The notes: generated by a model not told the origin, from the sequence alone. Numbered from the stretch's first letter, positions 46,067-56,131 are shown. The stretch: 64,000 nucleotides of DNA from Pseudobutyrivibrio xylanivorans (GCF_010906925.1 NZ_VTVE01000003.1:1-64000); one strand, 5' to 3'. Made by a program: numbers and translations.

Positions 46067-47026
46067 ATGAGAAAAGTCAGCAATTTGCTTTCACTGATTG
46101 TTCTATGCGTTAGCTTAGCGGCTTGTGGAACCATGGGAGGTCCAGCCACTGAAGACTCATCAGGCACATCATCAGGTGGAGCACAGGCAAAGGAGTCGAA
46201 ACAAGGAACTAGGGATAATACTATCCGAGTCCTTACTCCTGAGGCCAGTGGAACGGAAGTCTACGAAAATGATGATGCCTCTATTGATGTGAGCAATGCC
46301 AGCGATGGCTATGTGATGGTTGCATATAAAGGCTCGGCGGCTAAAGTAAGAATGCTAATAGAAACACCAGCAGGTAATACGTACAATTACCTAATGGATT
46401 TGGACGGTACCTATGATGTCTTTCCACTTTCAGAGGGAAGTGGTACATACAAAATCGGTGTTTACGAGAATCTGCATGATAATCAATATGCAGTGGCATT
46501 TTCGCAATCGGTGAATATAACCCTTAAAGATGAATATAGTATGTATCTGTATCCAAATGCTTACGTTCATTTTACTGCAAGTTCTACAGCAGTAAAAAAA
46601 GGACAAGAACTTGCTGCTGGAGCAGACACGGATTTAGATGTGGTGGAGAATGTTTATCATTACATTACCAAGAACATCAAATACGATTATGACAAGGCAG
46701 AGACAGTTGAATCTGGATATGTGCCAGATGTGGATGAGACACTTGCAACGGGCAAGGGAATTTGCTTTGATTACGCATCTTTAATGGGGGCAATGCTCAG
46801 GTCACAGGGAATACCTACAAGACTTGAGATTGGATACGCCGGTACGGAATATCACGCATGGATTTCTGTATATACAAAAGAAACAGGATGGATAGACAAG
46901 GTGATCCAGTTTGACGGTAGCAAATGGACCCTTATGGACCCAACACTTGGTTCATATGCCAATTCAAGTACCATTAAGGATCACTTAGCAGATGATACGT
47001 ATTACCAGTTAAAGTATAAATACTAA
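46067..47026 (+). CDS. Transglutaminase-like lipoprotein
   Basis: A 319-residue lipoprotein. The signal peptide ends in the lipobox LAAC (Cys20). A Ser/Gly-rich linker and an N-terminal beta domain precede a transglutaminase-like cysteine protease domain with the triad Cys (GICFDYA, near 233), His (EYHAWI) and Asp (LMDPT). The family includes proteases and peptide cross-linkers outside the membrane. Its place just before the secretion genes suggests a role in processing or anchoring their product, but this is inference. GGAGG stands before the ATG. Confidence 0.82.
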   Translation: MRKVSNLLSLIVLCVSLAACGTMGGPATEDSSGTSSGGAQAKESKQGTRDNTIRVLTPEASGTEVYENDDASIDVSNASDGYVMVAYKGSAAKVRMLIETPAGNTYNYLMDLDGTYDVFPLSEGSGTYKIGVYENLHDNQYAVAFSQSVNITLKDEYSMYLYPNAYVHFTASSTAVKKGQELAAGADTDLDVVENVYHYITKNIKYDYDKAETVESGYVPDVDETLATGKGICFDYASLMGAMLRSQGIPTRLEIGYAGTEYHAWISVYTKETGWIDKVIQFDGSKWTLMDPTLGSYANSSTIKDHLADDTYYQLKYKY

Positions 47027-47039
47027 TTAAGGTGGGGCT

Positions 47040-48092
47040 ATGAGCGATAAAAATAGAAAAAAATTAACTTCTGAGGAACTGTATGCTTTCTCCGATGAAA
47101 TGGGAATGATGATTTCCAGCGGAGTTTCTGCAATTCAAGGACTTACAATGATGCTAGATGAGTCTGCGGGAGGCGAGGAAAAAGAGCTTCTCACAGAAAT
47201 GGAGCAGGTTGTAGGTGAGACAGGTTCCCTTTCTAAAGCAATTGATGATTCAAATGTATTTCCAGATTATTTTGTAGAAATGGCAAAGATGGGTGAGACT
47301 ACCGGTAAAATGGATTCGGTGCTCACTAATTTGGCTGCCCATTATTCACGAGAGATGGCTATCAGCAATGCAATCCGAAGTGCGGTTACATATCCACTTA
47401 TGATGGTTGCAATGATGCTGATTATCATAATCGTGCTTGTTACTGAGATTATGCCTGTATTTGACCGAGTATTTAAACAGCTGGGTGGTACAATGGATGG
47501 TCTTTCTGGCGGCTTCCTTGCCTTTGGTAGTTTCCTTAAAGAGCATGGCATTATCTTTTTGATAATTCTTTTGGCAGTTATTGTGTACCTCATTGTTTTG
47601 AACAAATCAAAATGGGGTAAAAATCATAGAAATGGCCTTCTATATAAGAGCCGTCATTTTAAGTCAATTCACTCTAAGATTGCAACTAGCCGATTCGCTT
47701 CCGCTATGGCAATGACTCTTTCAAGTGGTATGGATGTAATGACAGCACTTGACGTCAGCAGCCGTATTGTAGAGGCTCCTGAATTTGAGAAAAAGGTTGA
47801 AAAGTGCAAGGATGCCTTTGCAGAGAGCATGGACATAGGAAGAGCATTTTCTGCATCTGGCATTTTTGGCGGATTATATGGTCGTATGGCTATTCTTGGC
47901 GCAAAGACAGGTAATATGGAAACTGTTCTTGAAAAGGTAGCCACTACATATCAGGAGGAGGCAGATGAGGAGATTAATGACTTAATCGCTGTTGTAGAGC
48001 CTACTCTTGTAATAGTTTTATCTGTTATTGTTGGAATTATTCTTTTATCAGTTATGTTGCCACTTTTGAACATCATGTCAGGGATGATTTAG
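47040..48092 (+). CDS. Type II secretion / type IV pilus inner-membrane protein (GspF/PilC family)
   Basis: A 350-residue platform protein. Two T2SF domains are seen: the first (about residues 15-120) begins FSDEMGMMISSGVSAIQGL, and the second (about 215-330) begins FASAMAMTLSSGMDVMTAL. Three membrane helices lie near 118-140, 168-188 and 322-345. GspF/PilC proteins couple the cytosolic ATPase to pseudopilus assembly. The gene lies 13 nt after the lipoprotein gene and 1 nt before the next, in a tight operon ending with a PilT-like ATPase. Confidence 0.87.
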   Translation: MSDKNRKKLTSEELYAFSDEMGMMISSGVSAIQGLTMMLDESAGGEEKELLTEMEQVVGETGSLSKAIDDSNVFPDYFVEMAKMGETTGKMDSVLTNLAAHYSREMAISNAIRSAVTYPLMMVAMMLIIIIVLVTEIMPVFDRVFKQLGGTMDGLSGGFLAFGSFLKEHGIIFLIILLAVIVYLIVLNKSKWGKNHRNGLLYKSRHFKSIHSKIATSRFASAMAMTLSSGMDVMTALDVSSRIVEAPEFEKKVEKCKDAFAESMDIGRAFSASGIFGGLYGRMAILGAKTGNMETVLEKVATTYQEEADEEINDLIAVVEPTLVIVLSVIVGIILLSVMLPLLNIMSGMI

Positions 48093-48093
48093 T

Positions 48094-48444
48094 ATGAGCA
48101 AGACTAGATTTGGAAGCCTAGACGGCATTCATCAAATTAAAAAGAAAAACTTTGCTAGTACCGCCATGGTATCAGCTTTGCTTTTTGTGCTTATTTTTAT
48201 AGGCTTTCTGTTTGCTGTGTCAAAAGCTACAGAGGGGTCAGTCTCAGAACAGAGACAGAGTCTATCGGATGCTATTGATAGAGCTGTTATCCAGTGTTAT
48301 GTAACAGAGGGCAGATATCCTGAGAGTTTTGAATACCTTAAGGAAAATTACGGAATTATCTACGATGATGAGATGTTTAGAGTGGACTATGTAATTTACG
48401 GCTCTAACATGAAGCCAGACGTGACAATAATCAATCTACAGTAA
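48094..48444 (+). CDS. Pilin-like single-helix membrane protein
   Basis: A 116-residue protein with a basic N-terminus (about residues 1-22), one hydrophobic helix (about 24-44) and a small C-terminal domain of ~70 residues, the layout of type IV pilins and pseudopilins. The usual Gly/Ala cleavage site and Glu+5 are not present, so prepilin-peptidase processing is doubtful. The segment IDRAVIQCYVTEGRYP is pilin-like (the alpha1-C region with a TEGxYP turn). It starts 1 nt after the platform gene. Confidence 0.68.
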   Translation: MSKTRFGSLDGIHQIKKKNFASTAMVSALLFVLIFIGFLFAVSKATEGSVSEQRQSLSDAIDRAVIQCYVTEGRYPESFEYLKENYGIIYDDEMFRVDYVIYGSNMKPDVTIINLQ

Positions 48445-48459
48445 TTTGGAGGAACAGCT

Positions 48460-48993
48460 TTGAGTAAAGCGAAGAGTCGAAAACATAATATTGATATCAT
48501 GTTCCTCATGATTTTATTTTTGATATTCACTTTTTCTGCAGTGAGTGTTCTTTTGATGGCTGTTAATTCCTATAGAAGTGTTGTATCTGCTAACGAAAGC
48601 AATGCCAGTGCAAGAACTGCTATTGCATATATTAGGGAGGCAGTAAGACAGCACGATAATGAAGGGGCAGTTGATATCTCAAAGATTGACGGAACAGACT
48701 GCATTAGAATGGCCGAGGGAGAGGGCTTCTACTTGTATGTTTATGAGTATGATGGTTATCTTATGGCTCTTGAGGCAAAGGATGGTTCGGGGGTTACAGC
48801 TGATTTTGGCGACAAGATTTTAAAAATAAATAGTATGGATTTTGAGAAGGCATCAGATTCCAACACTATATATGTAAATATTGAGGATGAAAGCGGCGAA
48901 AAAGAGCAGGTTAGCATAGGAATTAAATCTAGTGTTAATAAAACTCCTTTTATCGAAGAGCCTCAGGAAAAGGAGGGTGACCATGAAGAATAG
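48460..48993 (+). CDS. DUF4860-type pseudopilin-like protein
   Basis: A 177-residue protein with a basic N-terminus, one membrane helix (about residues 14-35) and a ~140-residue extracellular domain. The SVLLMAVNSYRSVVSANESNASARTAIAYIREAVRQHD segment (helix end plus linker) matches my memory of DUF4860, found beside type II secretion-like genes in Lachnospiraceae. The start is TTG 48460 after GGAGG. It overlaps the next gene by 11 nt. A minor-pseudopilin role is inferred from layout and neighbours. Confidence 0.7.
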   Translation: MSKAKSRKHNIDIMFLMILFLIFTFSAVSVLLMAVNSYRSVVSANESNASARTAIAYIREAVRQHDNEGAVDISKIDGTDCIRMAEGEGFYLYVYEYDGYLMALEAKDGSGVTADFGDKILKINSMDFEKASDSNTIYVNIEDESGEKEQVSIGIKSSVNKTPFIEEPQEKEGDHEE

Positions 48994-49372
48994 AAATAAT
49001 GGCTCCCGAATTTTTCTTACGGAGCTTATGTTTTCAATCTTTTTCTTTATCATAGTAGCGGCTATATGTGTCCAGGCATTTGCTGGAAGTTTTGCTAAGA
49101 GCAAGGAAGCAGGTACACTTACGCAGGCAGTCAATGTGGCAACAAATGCAGCAGAAGAATATCTTACTAATGATGATTTTAGTTGCTTTACACAGTACTA
49201 TGATGACAATTGGCAGAAAATCGACGATGGAAGCAATGCCACCTACAAGGCAACTGGTATAGTGACTGATCCTGAGACAAAGGGCAAATGCCAGTCCATA
49301 CATTTGGTGGTTTCGACAATAGAGGATGAGGAGATTTATTCGATAGTGGTTGAAAAGGCCCTTAAGGAGTAA
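48983..49372 (+). CDS. Pseudopilin-like protein with ELM-type helix
   Basis: A 129-residue protein. Its N-terminus resembles a prepilin signal best of the four: a short polar leader, then FLTELMFSIFFFIIVAA, in which the Glu sits five residues into the helix as in FTLIELM. The C-terminal part (about 40-129) is small and contains two Cys. ATG 48983 follows AGGAGGG; the open frame reaches back to 48932 within the previous gene. It overlaps that gene's end, so the two are translationally coupled. Confidence 0.72.
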   Translation: MKNRNNGSRIFLTELMFSIFFFIIVAAICVQAFAGSFAKSKEAGTLTQAVNVATNAAEEYLTNDDFSCFTQYYDDNWQKIDDGSNATYKATGIVTDPETKGKCQSIHLVVSTIEDEEIYSIVVEKALKE

Positions 49373-49374
49373 AT

Positions 49375-49737
49375 ATGGAGCACGCAAAGAAAGAACAGAG
49401 ATCAATTATTAATATAGGAACAAGCCTGATGGTTGTTATTCTCATTGGTCTTGCATTTGCAGTTATTGCGGCTCTTACTATTTCATCAAGCCACAACAAC
49501 TACAATCTTAGTAAAAAGCTTGCTGACCACACTGATGAATACTATGAGGCAAGCAATCAGGCTTATGAGAAAATTGCTGAAAGTGACTGGGCAGACCAGG
49601 AATTTCAGGTAGATATTAATGACAATCAGATTCTCTCGGTTCAGGTTTCTGGAGGAGAGATTACAAAGTGGCAGGTAGAGAACACTGGTAGCTGGGATGC
49701 CGATAGCACTCAGCCTGTTATGACAATAGAAGATTAA
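49375..49737 (+). CDS. Pilin-like single-helix membrane protein
   Basis: A 120-residue protein with a short basic N-terminus, a membrane helix (about residues 14-37) and an extracellular domain containing a helical DEYYEASNQAYEKI segment. It follows the previous pseudopilin after 2 nt and precedes the ATPase by 12 nt. The layout fits a minor pseudopilin, but no canonical cleavage motif is present and I cannot assign it to a named family. Confidence 0.66.
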   Translation: MEHAKKEQRSIINIGTSLMVVILIGLAFAVIAALTISSSHNNYNLSKKLADHTDEYYEASNQAYEKIAESDWADQEFQVDINDNQILSVQVSGGEITKWQVENTGSWDADSTQPVMTIED

Positions 49738-49749
49738 TCGGGAGGGACT

Positions 49750-50856
49750 ATGGCAATAGACATCGTAAGCTATTTAACAGACGCAGTAAAAAAATATAAG
49801 GCATCGGATGTGTTTATTATCACAGGTCGTGAGGTTTCTTTTAGAGTTAATGATCTGGTTATGACACGTTCTGAATTGGAAAATCAGTACTCTGAAAAAT
49901 CAGAGCCAGATGAAGGCCCGGTTATGCCTGCAAAGGCTGAGGAGCTAGTTGAGCAGATATACAAGTTAGCTGGCCGAGATATTGAAAAATATAAAGAGCA
50001 TGGGGATGATGATTTCTCATTTGCAATAAAAAATGTATCACGTTTTAGAGTAAATGCTTTCAAACAAAGAGGCACTTATGCAGCAGTAGTGCGTGTGATT
50101 ACATTTACTTTGCCAGATTATAAGGAGCTTATGATTCCTGAGTCTGTAATTAATCTTGCAAACGAGTCCAAGGGCCTCGTGCTTGTAACAGGTCCTGCCG
50201 GAAGTGGTAAGTCTACAACACTTTCTTGCATTGTCGATAGAATTAACAATAATTACAACAAGCATATTATCACTCTTGAGGATCCGGTTGAGTATTTGCA
50301 CAGGCATAGCAAATCCATCGTTTCTCAAAGAGAGATTCATCTTGATACAGAAAATTACGTGACAGCTCTTCGTGCCTCACTTCGTCAGAGTCCTGATGTT
50401 ATCTTATTAGGTGAGATGCGTGATGCGGAGACCATTTCTGTTGCTATGACTGCAGCAGAGACCGGTCATTTGATTTTATCTACATTACATACAATCGGTG
50501 CAGCTAATACTATCGACCGAATTATCGATGTGTTCCCATCAGAACAGCAGCACCAGATTGCTTTGCAGCTTTCTATGGTTATCAAGGCAGTTGTGTCTCA
50601 GCAGCTTGTTCCAGCTGTGGATGGAACTCTTGTGCCTGCCTTTGAAGTAATGACAGTTACTCCTGCCATTCGTAACATGATTCGTGAGAATAAAGTGCCT
50701 CAGATTGAGGGTGTAATCTATTCTAGTGACACAGATGAGATGGTTTCTATGGATTCGAGCTTGTATAAATTGGTTCGAGAGGGTAAAATCACTAAGGATA
50801 CGGCCATGGAATATGCCGTAAACGCAGAAATGTTAGGAAGAAGATTAGGAGTTTAG
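49750..50856 (+). CDS. PilT-like type IV pilus / type II secretion ATPase
   Basis: A 368-residue hexameric motor ATPase. Walker A is GPAGSGKST (148-156). The Asp box ITLEDPVEY, Walker B GEMRDAETISVAMTAAETGHL and the His box STLHT match the PilT (retraction) branch better than PilB/GspE, which are longer and have an extra N-terminal domain. An insertion of ~25 residues lies near residues 45-65. It is the only motor ATPase in the locus, so it would have to drive assembly of the pseudopilus, as single-ATPase systems do. GGGAGG precedes the ATG. Confidence 0.88.
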   Translation: MAIDIVSYLTDAVKKYKASDVFIITGREVSFRVNDLVMTRSELENQYSEKSEPDEGPVMPAKAEELVEQIYKLAGRDIEKYKEHGDDDFSFAIKNVSRFRVNAFKQRGTYAAVVRVITFTLPDYKELMIPESVINLANESKGLVLVTGPAGSGKSTTLSCIVDRINNNYNKHIITLEDPVEYLHRHSKSIVSQREIHLDTENYVTALRASLRQSPDVILLGEMRDAETISVAMTAAETGHLILSTLHTIGAANTIDRIIDVFPSEQQHQIALQLSMVIKAVVSQQLVPAVDGTLVPAFEVMTVTPAIRNMIRENKVPQIEGVIYSSDTDEMVSMDSSLYKLVREGKITKDTAMEYAVNAEMLGRRLGV

Positions 50857-50863
50857 AGAGAAA

Positions 50864-52510
50864 ATGGAATGTTTTAAACCGATGCTGTTTTCTTGCATGA
50901 AAAAGTATAGCAAGGAACAGTTTGCAAAAGACGTAGTATCTGGAATCATTGTGGCAATCATCGCATTGCCACTTTCTATTGCACTTGCACTTGCTTCAGG
51001 CGTTGGTCCTGAGCCAGGTCTTTATACTGCAATAGTGGCTGGCTTTTTGATTTCATTTTTTGGTGGTAGTACAGTTCAGATTGCTGGACCTACAGCTGCC
51101 TTTGCTACAATTGTTGCTGGAATAATAGCTACAGATGGAATGGATGGACTTATCATCGCTACCATCATGGCTGGTATTATTTTGATTGTGCTTGGACTCA
51201 TTAAGGCTGGCGCATTAATCAAATTTATTCCTTATACAATCACAACCGGTTTTACAGCCGGTATCGCAGTTACTATTTTGATTGGCCAGTTCAAGGATTT
51301 CTTTGGAGTAGATTTCAGGGGTGAAAAGCCAATCGAGACAATTGATAAGTTAAAAGTATTTTTCAGCAATATTGATACAATCAACTATCAGGCAATGATT
51401 GTTGGTATTGTATGTCTTGCAGTGCTTATTATCTGGCCTAAGTTTTTCCAGAAAATACCTGCATCAATCATCGCTGTATTTGTTGGAATTGCTATGGTAA
51501 AGGGTCTCAATCTTAAAGTAAACACTATTGGTGTTCTTTATCCAGACTTGAAGGCAGGCCTTCCATCTGTTTCAGTTCCACATTTTTCATTTGCACTTAT
51601 TAAAAATGAGATGCCAAATGCATTCACAATTGCTATCCTTGCTGCTATTGAGTCCCTTCTTTCAGCTGTAGTTGCTGATGGTATGGTAAATAGCAAGCAC
51701 AGAAGCAACCAGGAGCTTATTGGACAGGGAATTGGTAATATCGGTTCAGTATTGTTTGGCGGTATTCCTGCTACAGGAGCTATTGCTCGTACAGCTGCCA
51801 ATATCAAAAATGGTGGTCGTACACCAATTGCTGGTATCGTACATTCAATTACACTTTTAGTTATTCTTGTAGTGCTTATGCCATATGCAAAGTTCATTCC
51901 AATGCCATGTATCGCAGCTATTCTTTTCCAAGTAGCTTACAATATGTGTCAGTGGAGACCATTTGCAAGACTTGTAAAATATGCTCCAAAGTCAGATATC
52001 ATCGTACTTGTTTTAACATTTGTACTTACCGTAGTATTTGACCTTGTTGTTGCTATTGAGTGGGGTATGATTGTTGCCTGCATTCTCTTCATTAAGAGAA
52101 TGAGTGAGGAGACTCATGTCAGCGGTTGGACATACCAGAAGGACGACGAGGAGTTTGTAGATGATCTTCGTCCAGTTGCTAAGGAAATCCGTGTATTTGA
52201 GATTACAGGACCACTTTTCTTTGGTGTATCAGATATGCTTGCAGAGAGCATCAATGTAAAGGACTTCACAAAAGTTTTAGTTATCAGAATGCGTTCAGTT
52301 CCAGCCATTGATGTAACAGCACTTCGTGCTCTTAGAGATCTTGTGGATGGAGCTGAGAAGAAGGGTGTCACAGTAGTATTCTCACATGTTAACGAGCAGC
52401 CTCGTCATATGATGGAAAAGGCTGACTTTATTAATCGAGTTGGTGCGGATAACTTCCAGCCAAATATCGATGCAGCTTTAGATAGGGCTGAAAAATTAGT
52501 AAATAATTAG
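50864..52510 (+). CDS. SulP family anion transporter with STAS domain
   Basis: A 548-residue integral membrane transporter of the SLC26/SulP family, carrying sulfate, bicarbonate or related anions. The hydrophobic part (about residues 20-410, 12-14 helices) has the signature GPEPGLYTAIVAGF and the QIAGPTAAFATI helix. A C-terminal STAS domain (about 430-545) with VPAIDVTALRALRDL follows, as in regulators of sigma factors and transporters. The substrate cannot be read from the sequence. It starts 8 nt after the PilT-like gene and may be read from that operon. Confidence 0.9.
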   Translation: MECFKPMLFSCMKKYSKEQFAKDVVSGIIVAIIALPLSIALALASGVGPEPGLYTAIVAGFLISFFGGSTVQIAGPTAAFATIVAGIIATDGMDGLIIATIMAGIILIVLGLIKAGALIKFIPYTITTGFTAGIAVTILIGQFKDFFGVDFRGEKPIETIDKLKVFFSNIDTINYQAMIVGIVCLAVLIIWPKFFQKIPASIIAVFVGIAMVKGLNLKVNTIGVLYPDLKAGLPSVSVPHFSFALIKNEMPNAFTIAILAAIESLLSAVVADGMVNSKHRSNQELIGQGIGNIGSVLFGGIPATGAIARTAANIKNGGRTPIAGIVHSITLLVILVVLMPYAKFIPMPCIAAILFQVAYNMCQWRPFARLVKYAPKSDIIVLVLTFVLTVVFDLVVAIEWGMIVACILFIKRMSEETHVSGWTYQKDDEEFVDDLRPVAKEIRVFEITGPLFFGVSDMLAESINVKDFTKVLVIRMRSVPAIDVTALRALRDLVDGAEKKGVTVVFSHVNEQPRHMMEKADFINRVGADNFQPNIDAALDRAEKLVNN

Positions 52511-52532
52511 TTTTTTAAATCATGGTTAAATT

Positions 52533-55500
52533 ATGAAAACATTTCTTGAACCATTTAAATCACTTACAGCTGTAGAGTCTCTTAGAGAGGCTCTACATAA
52601 ATATGGGAAAGTTTACGATTTAACTGGGTGTGCTGATAAGGCACACCTTATTTTTGGTATAGGCGTAGATGCAAAATACAAGCTTATCATCACATCAGAT
52701 GAACTTAAGGCTAGAGAATTATATGATGAGTACCGTTTCTATGATTCAAATGTAGTGTATTTTCCTGCAAAGGATTTCCTGTTCTATCAGTCTGATATAA
52801 GAGGAAATGCTTTGACTAGAGAGCGTATGCAGGCTATTGAGGCGGTTATTTCGGAAAATAGCTGTACAGTAGTGACTACTATCGATGCTTTGATGAACAA
52901 GCTACCAGCCCTTTCTTATTTTGAAGATGGAGTTGTTGCTATTTCTGATACAGACACAGTGGAGCTTGAGGCACTTCGTCGCAAGCTTGTAGCTATGGGC
53001 TATGAAAATGTAGGCACCTGTGAGCATCCGGGCGAGTTTGCTGTCCGTGGTGGTATTATCGATGTTTTTCCTCTTACCAATGATTTGCCAGTTCGTATAG
53101 AGCTGTGGGGTGATGAGGTGGATAGTATTCGCTCCTATGACCCATCAAATCAGAAATCTATTGAAAATATAAATTCTGTTTTAATATTTCCTGCAGTAGA
53201 GCTAATATTAAGCGCTGAAGAGGTTGAGGCCGGTCTTAAAAAGATTGAGGCTGAGCGCGATGAGCGCTATGAAGCATACCGCAAGGAAATGAAGACAGAA
53301 GAGGCATATCACCTTAAGACTTATGCAGATAGAGTTGTGGAAGAGACTAGAGAATGGGGCTTAAGCCAGGAGCTTGAGACCAACCTCACTTATTTCTGCG
53401 ACAAGCTAGGTTCCTTTATTGATTTTATGCCAAAGGGCACCTATGTATTTGTAGATGAGATTCAAAAGGTGATAAGCAAAGGCGAGGTAACAGAGACTGA
53501 ATTTTCCGATGCAATGACTAGACGTGTCGAGTCAGGATATATGCTCAAGGGCCAGATGGACATGCTCTATGGAGTTTCAGAGATAATAGGCAAAATAGAA
53601 AAATTCCCTACTACCTTGATGTCTGTTTTAGATGCCAAGAATAAATACATCAAGTCTGCAGATCATTTCAGTATCGCAGTTCAAGGGGTAAACGCATACA
53701 ACGGCAGCTTTGAGCTTTTGACAAAAGAACTGCTTCAATATAAAAAACGCAAATATAGAGTTCTTCTTGTGACTAGCTCAGCCACTAAGGGACAGCGTCT
53801 AGCAGAAGACCTTTTAGAAGAGGGATTGAATGCATATTTTACTATGGATTTAGACCATGAGATTAATCCTGGTGAGACTATGCTATGCGTTGGTAATATT
53901 AAAAGAGGATTTGATTACCCTGATTCTGCTTTTGTAATGCTGTCTGATGGAGATATCTTCGGACATGTAAGAAAGAAAAAGCGCCGTGTTAAGAAGTATG
54001 AGGGTGAGTCCATATCTTCATTCTCTGACTTGCATGTTGGAGATTTTGTAGTTCACGAAAACTATGGTCTTGGTATCTACAAGGGTACTGAACAGATGGA
54101 GCTTGATAAGGTTATCAGGGACTATATCAAGATAGAGTATGCCAAGGGAAGCAATCTCTACGTGCTTACATCCCAGCTTGATCAGATTCAAAAATACTCT
54201 GGTCCAGACGGCAAAAAGCCAAAGCTTAATTCTCTTGGAGCAGGTACTCAAGAGTGGAATAGAACAAAGCAAAAGGTTCAGTCTGCTGTAGGTGTGGTTG
54301 CAAAGGAGCTTGTTGACCTTTATGCACTTCGCCAGAATACAGACGGATTCGTATATGGGCCTGATACAGTATGGCAGCGTGAGTTTGAGGAAAGTTTCCC
54401 TTATGAGGAAACTGATGGCCAGCTGGAGGCAGTTGCAGCTATAAAAAAGGATATGCAGTCTAAAAAAATCATGGATAGACTTATCTGTGGTGATGTAGGT
54501 TTCGGTAAGACTGAGGTAGCAATGCGTGCTGCTTTCAAGGCTGTACAAGAGGGCAAGCAGGTTGCGTACTTGGTGCCTACCACAATTCTTGCTCAGCAGC
54601 ACTACAACAATTTCATCCAGAGAATGGGTGGCTATCCTGTTAATATGGGACTGCTTTGCAGATTTAGAACTCCAGCTGAGCAGAAAAAGACGATTGAAGG
54701 CTTGAAAAATGGCATGGTAGATATTGTCATTGGAACTCACAGATTGCTTTCAAAGGATATAGAATTCAAGGATTTGGGACTCCTTATAATAGATGAGGAG
54801 CAGCGCTTTGGCGTTAACCATAAGGAACGTATTAAGCAGATGAAAAAGACTGTAGATGTACTTTCCCTATCTGCTACTCCTATTCCTCGTACCCTTCACA
54901 TGTCTCTTGTTGGAATCAGGGATATGAGTGTTTTGGATGAGCCACCTATGGAGCGTACTCCAATTCAGACCTTTGTTTTTGAATACAATGAAGAGATGGT
55001 TCGAGAGGCTATAGTGAGAGAGATGGCTAGAGACGGCCAGGTCTACTATGTCTTTAACAGGGTAAGAGGCATCCAGGATATGGCAGCAGAAATAGAGCGC
55101 CTGGTTCCAGAGGCGACTGTTGGCTATATTCATGGACAGATGACAGAAGCCAAGGTTGAGGACGTTATGATGCAGTTTATCAACCATGAGATAGATGTGC
55201 TTGTGGCCACAACTATCATTGAAATTGGCCTGGATATTTCTAACGTAAATACGATAATTATTCATGACTCTGACAACATGGGTCTTTCTCAGCTATACCA
55301 GCTTAGAGGCCGTGTGGGACGAAGTAACAGAACAGCATACGCATTTTTAATGTATAAAAGGGATAAGCTTCTAAAGGAAGTTGCAGAGAAGAGACTGGCA
55401 GCAATCAAGGAATTTACCGACCTTGGTTCTGGATTTAAAATCGCTATGCGAGATCTTGAAATCAGAGGAGCAGGTAATCTTCTTGGAGTAGAGCAGCATG

Positions 55501-56060
55501 GTAACATGACAGCTGTTGGTTACGACCTATACTGTAAGATGCTTAATGAAGCTGTTAAAATCGAAAAGGGTGAGGTTACAGAGGACCAGTTTAACACCAC
55601 TGTGGATGTTAATATTGAGGCATATCTTCCTGATACTTATGTTTCAAACGAGGAGCAGCGAATAGATATTTATAAACGAATCGCAGCTATTGATTCTGAG
55701 GAAGCAAGGGATGAGATGCTTGATGAGCTTGTGGATAGATTTGGCGAGCCAAAGAGATGTGTTCAGAATCTCCTTTGGGTAGCAATGCTCAGGGTAAAGG
55801 CCCACGACGCATATGTTACAGCTATCGAGCAGAAGCAGGATATCATCAGAATTGTTATGTATGAGAAGGCTAAAATCGATGTAACACAGATTCCATCCCT
55901 TCTTGAGAGGAACAATCCACATATCACTTTTGCAGCTGATCCAAAGGCTCCTGCGTTTATATTCAACACAAAGGCAAATACAAGAATTAAGCCTAGTGAA
56001 ATATTTGATTATTTGCAGGATTTCCTAATGGATTTAAAGAGCATTAAAGTTGATAATTAA
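52533..56060 (+). CDS. mfd: Transcription-repair coupling factor
   Basis: A 1175-residue SF2 translocase that removes stalled RNA polymerase and recruits UvrAB. In order: a UvrB-like N-terminal region (about 1-330, with GEFAVRGGIIDVFP), the CarD-like polymerase-binding domain (about 490-570, DLHVGDFVVHENYGLG), helicase motifs with GDVGFGKTE and DEEQRFGV, motif VI as QLRGRVGRS, and a TRCF C-terminal domain. The length is normal. It stands 22 nt after the SulP gene with a poor ribosome site. Confidence 0.95.
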   Translation: MKTFLEPFKSLTAVESLREALHKYGKVYDLTGCADKAHLIFGIGVDAKYKLIITSDELKARELYDEYRFYDSNVVYFPAKDFLFYQSDIRGNALTRERMQAIEAVISENSCTVVTTIDALMNKLPALSYFEDGVVAISDTDTVELEALRRKLVAMGYENVGTCEHPGEFAVRGGIIDVFPLTNDLPVRIELWGDEVDSIRSYDPSNQKSIENINSVLIFPAVELILSAEEVEAGLKKIEAERDERYEAYRKEMKTEEAYHLKTYADRVVEETREWGLSQELETNLTYFCDKLGSFIDFMPKGTYVFVDEIQKVISKGEVTETEFSDAMTRRVESGYMLKGQMDMLYGVSEIIGKIEKFPTTLMSVLDAKNKYIKSADHFSIAVQGVNAYNGSFELLTKELLQYKKRKYRVLLVTSSATKGQRLAEDLLEEGLNAYFTMDLDHEINPGETMLCVGNIKRGFDYPDSAFVMLSDGDIFGHVRKKKRRVKKYEGESISSFSDLHVGDFVVHENYGLGIYKGTEQMELDKVIRDYIKIEYAKGSNLYVLTSQLDQIQKYSGPDGKKPKLNSLGAGTQEWNRTKQKVQSAVGVVAKELVDLYALRQNTDGFVYGPDTVWQREFEESFPYEETDGQLEAVAAIKKDMQSKKIMDRLICGDVGFGKTEVAMRAAFKAVQEGKQVAYLVPTTILAQQHYNNFIQRMGGYPVNMGLLCRFRTPAEQKKTIEGLKNGMVDIVIGTHRLLSKDIEFKDLGLLIIDEEQRFGVNHKERIKQMKKTVDVLSLSATPIPRTLHMSLVGIRDMSVLDEPPMERTPIQTFVFEYNEEMVREAIVREMARDGQVYYVFNRVRGIQDMAAEIERLVPEATVGYIHGQMTEAKVEDVMMQFINHEIDVLVATTIIEIGLDISNVNTIIIHDSDNMGLSQLYQLRGRVGRSNRTAYAFLMYKRDKLLKEVAEKRLAAIKEFTDLGSGFKIAMRDLEIRGAGNLLGVEQHGNMTAVGYDLYCKMLNEAVKIEKGEVTEDQFNTTVDVNIEAYLPDTYVSNEEQRIDIYKRIAAIDSEEARDEMLDELVDRFGEPKRCVQNLLWVAMLRVKAHDAYVTAIEQKQDIIRIVMYEKAKIDVTQIPSLLERNNPHITFAADPKAPAFIFNTKANTRIKPSEIFDYLQDFLMDLKSIKVDN

Positions 56061-56131
56061 AACAATATTAACTATAATGAAAAGGCTTGAAAATATATTG
56101 GGTGGAAGACACTCAGGAGGAAGTTAGTATA

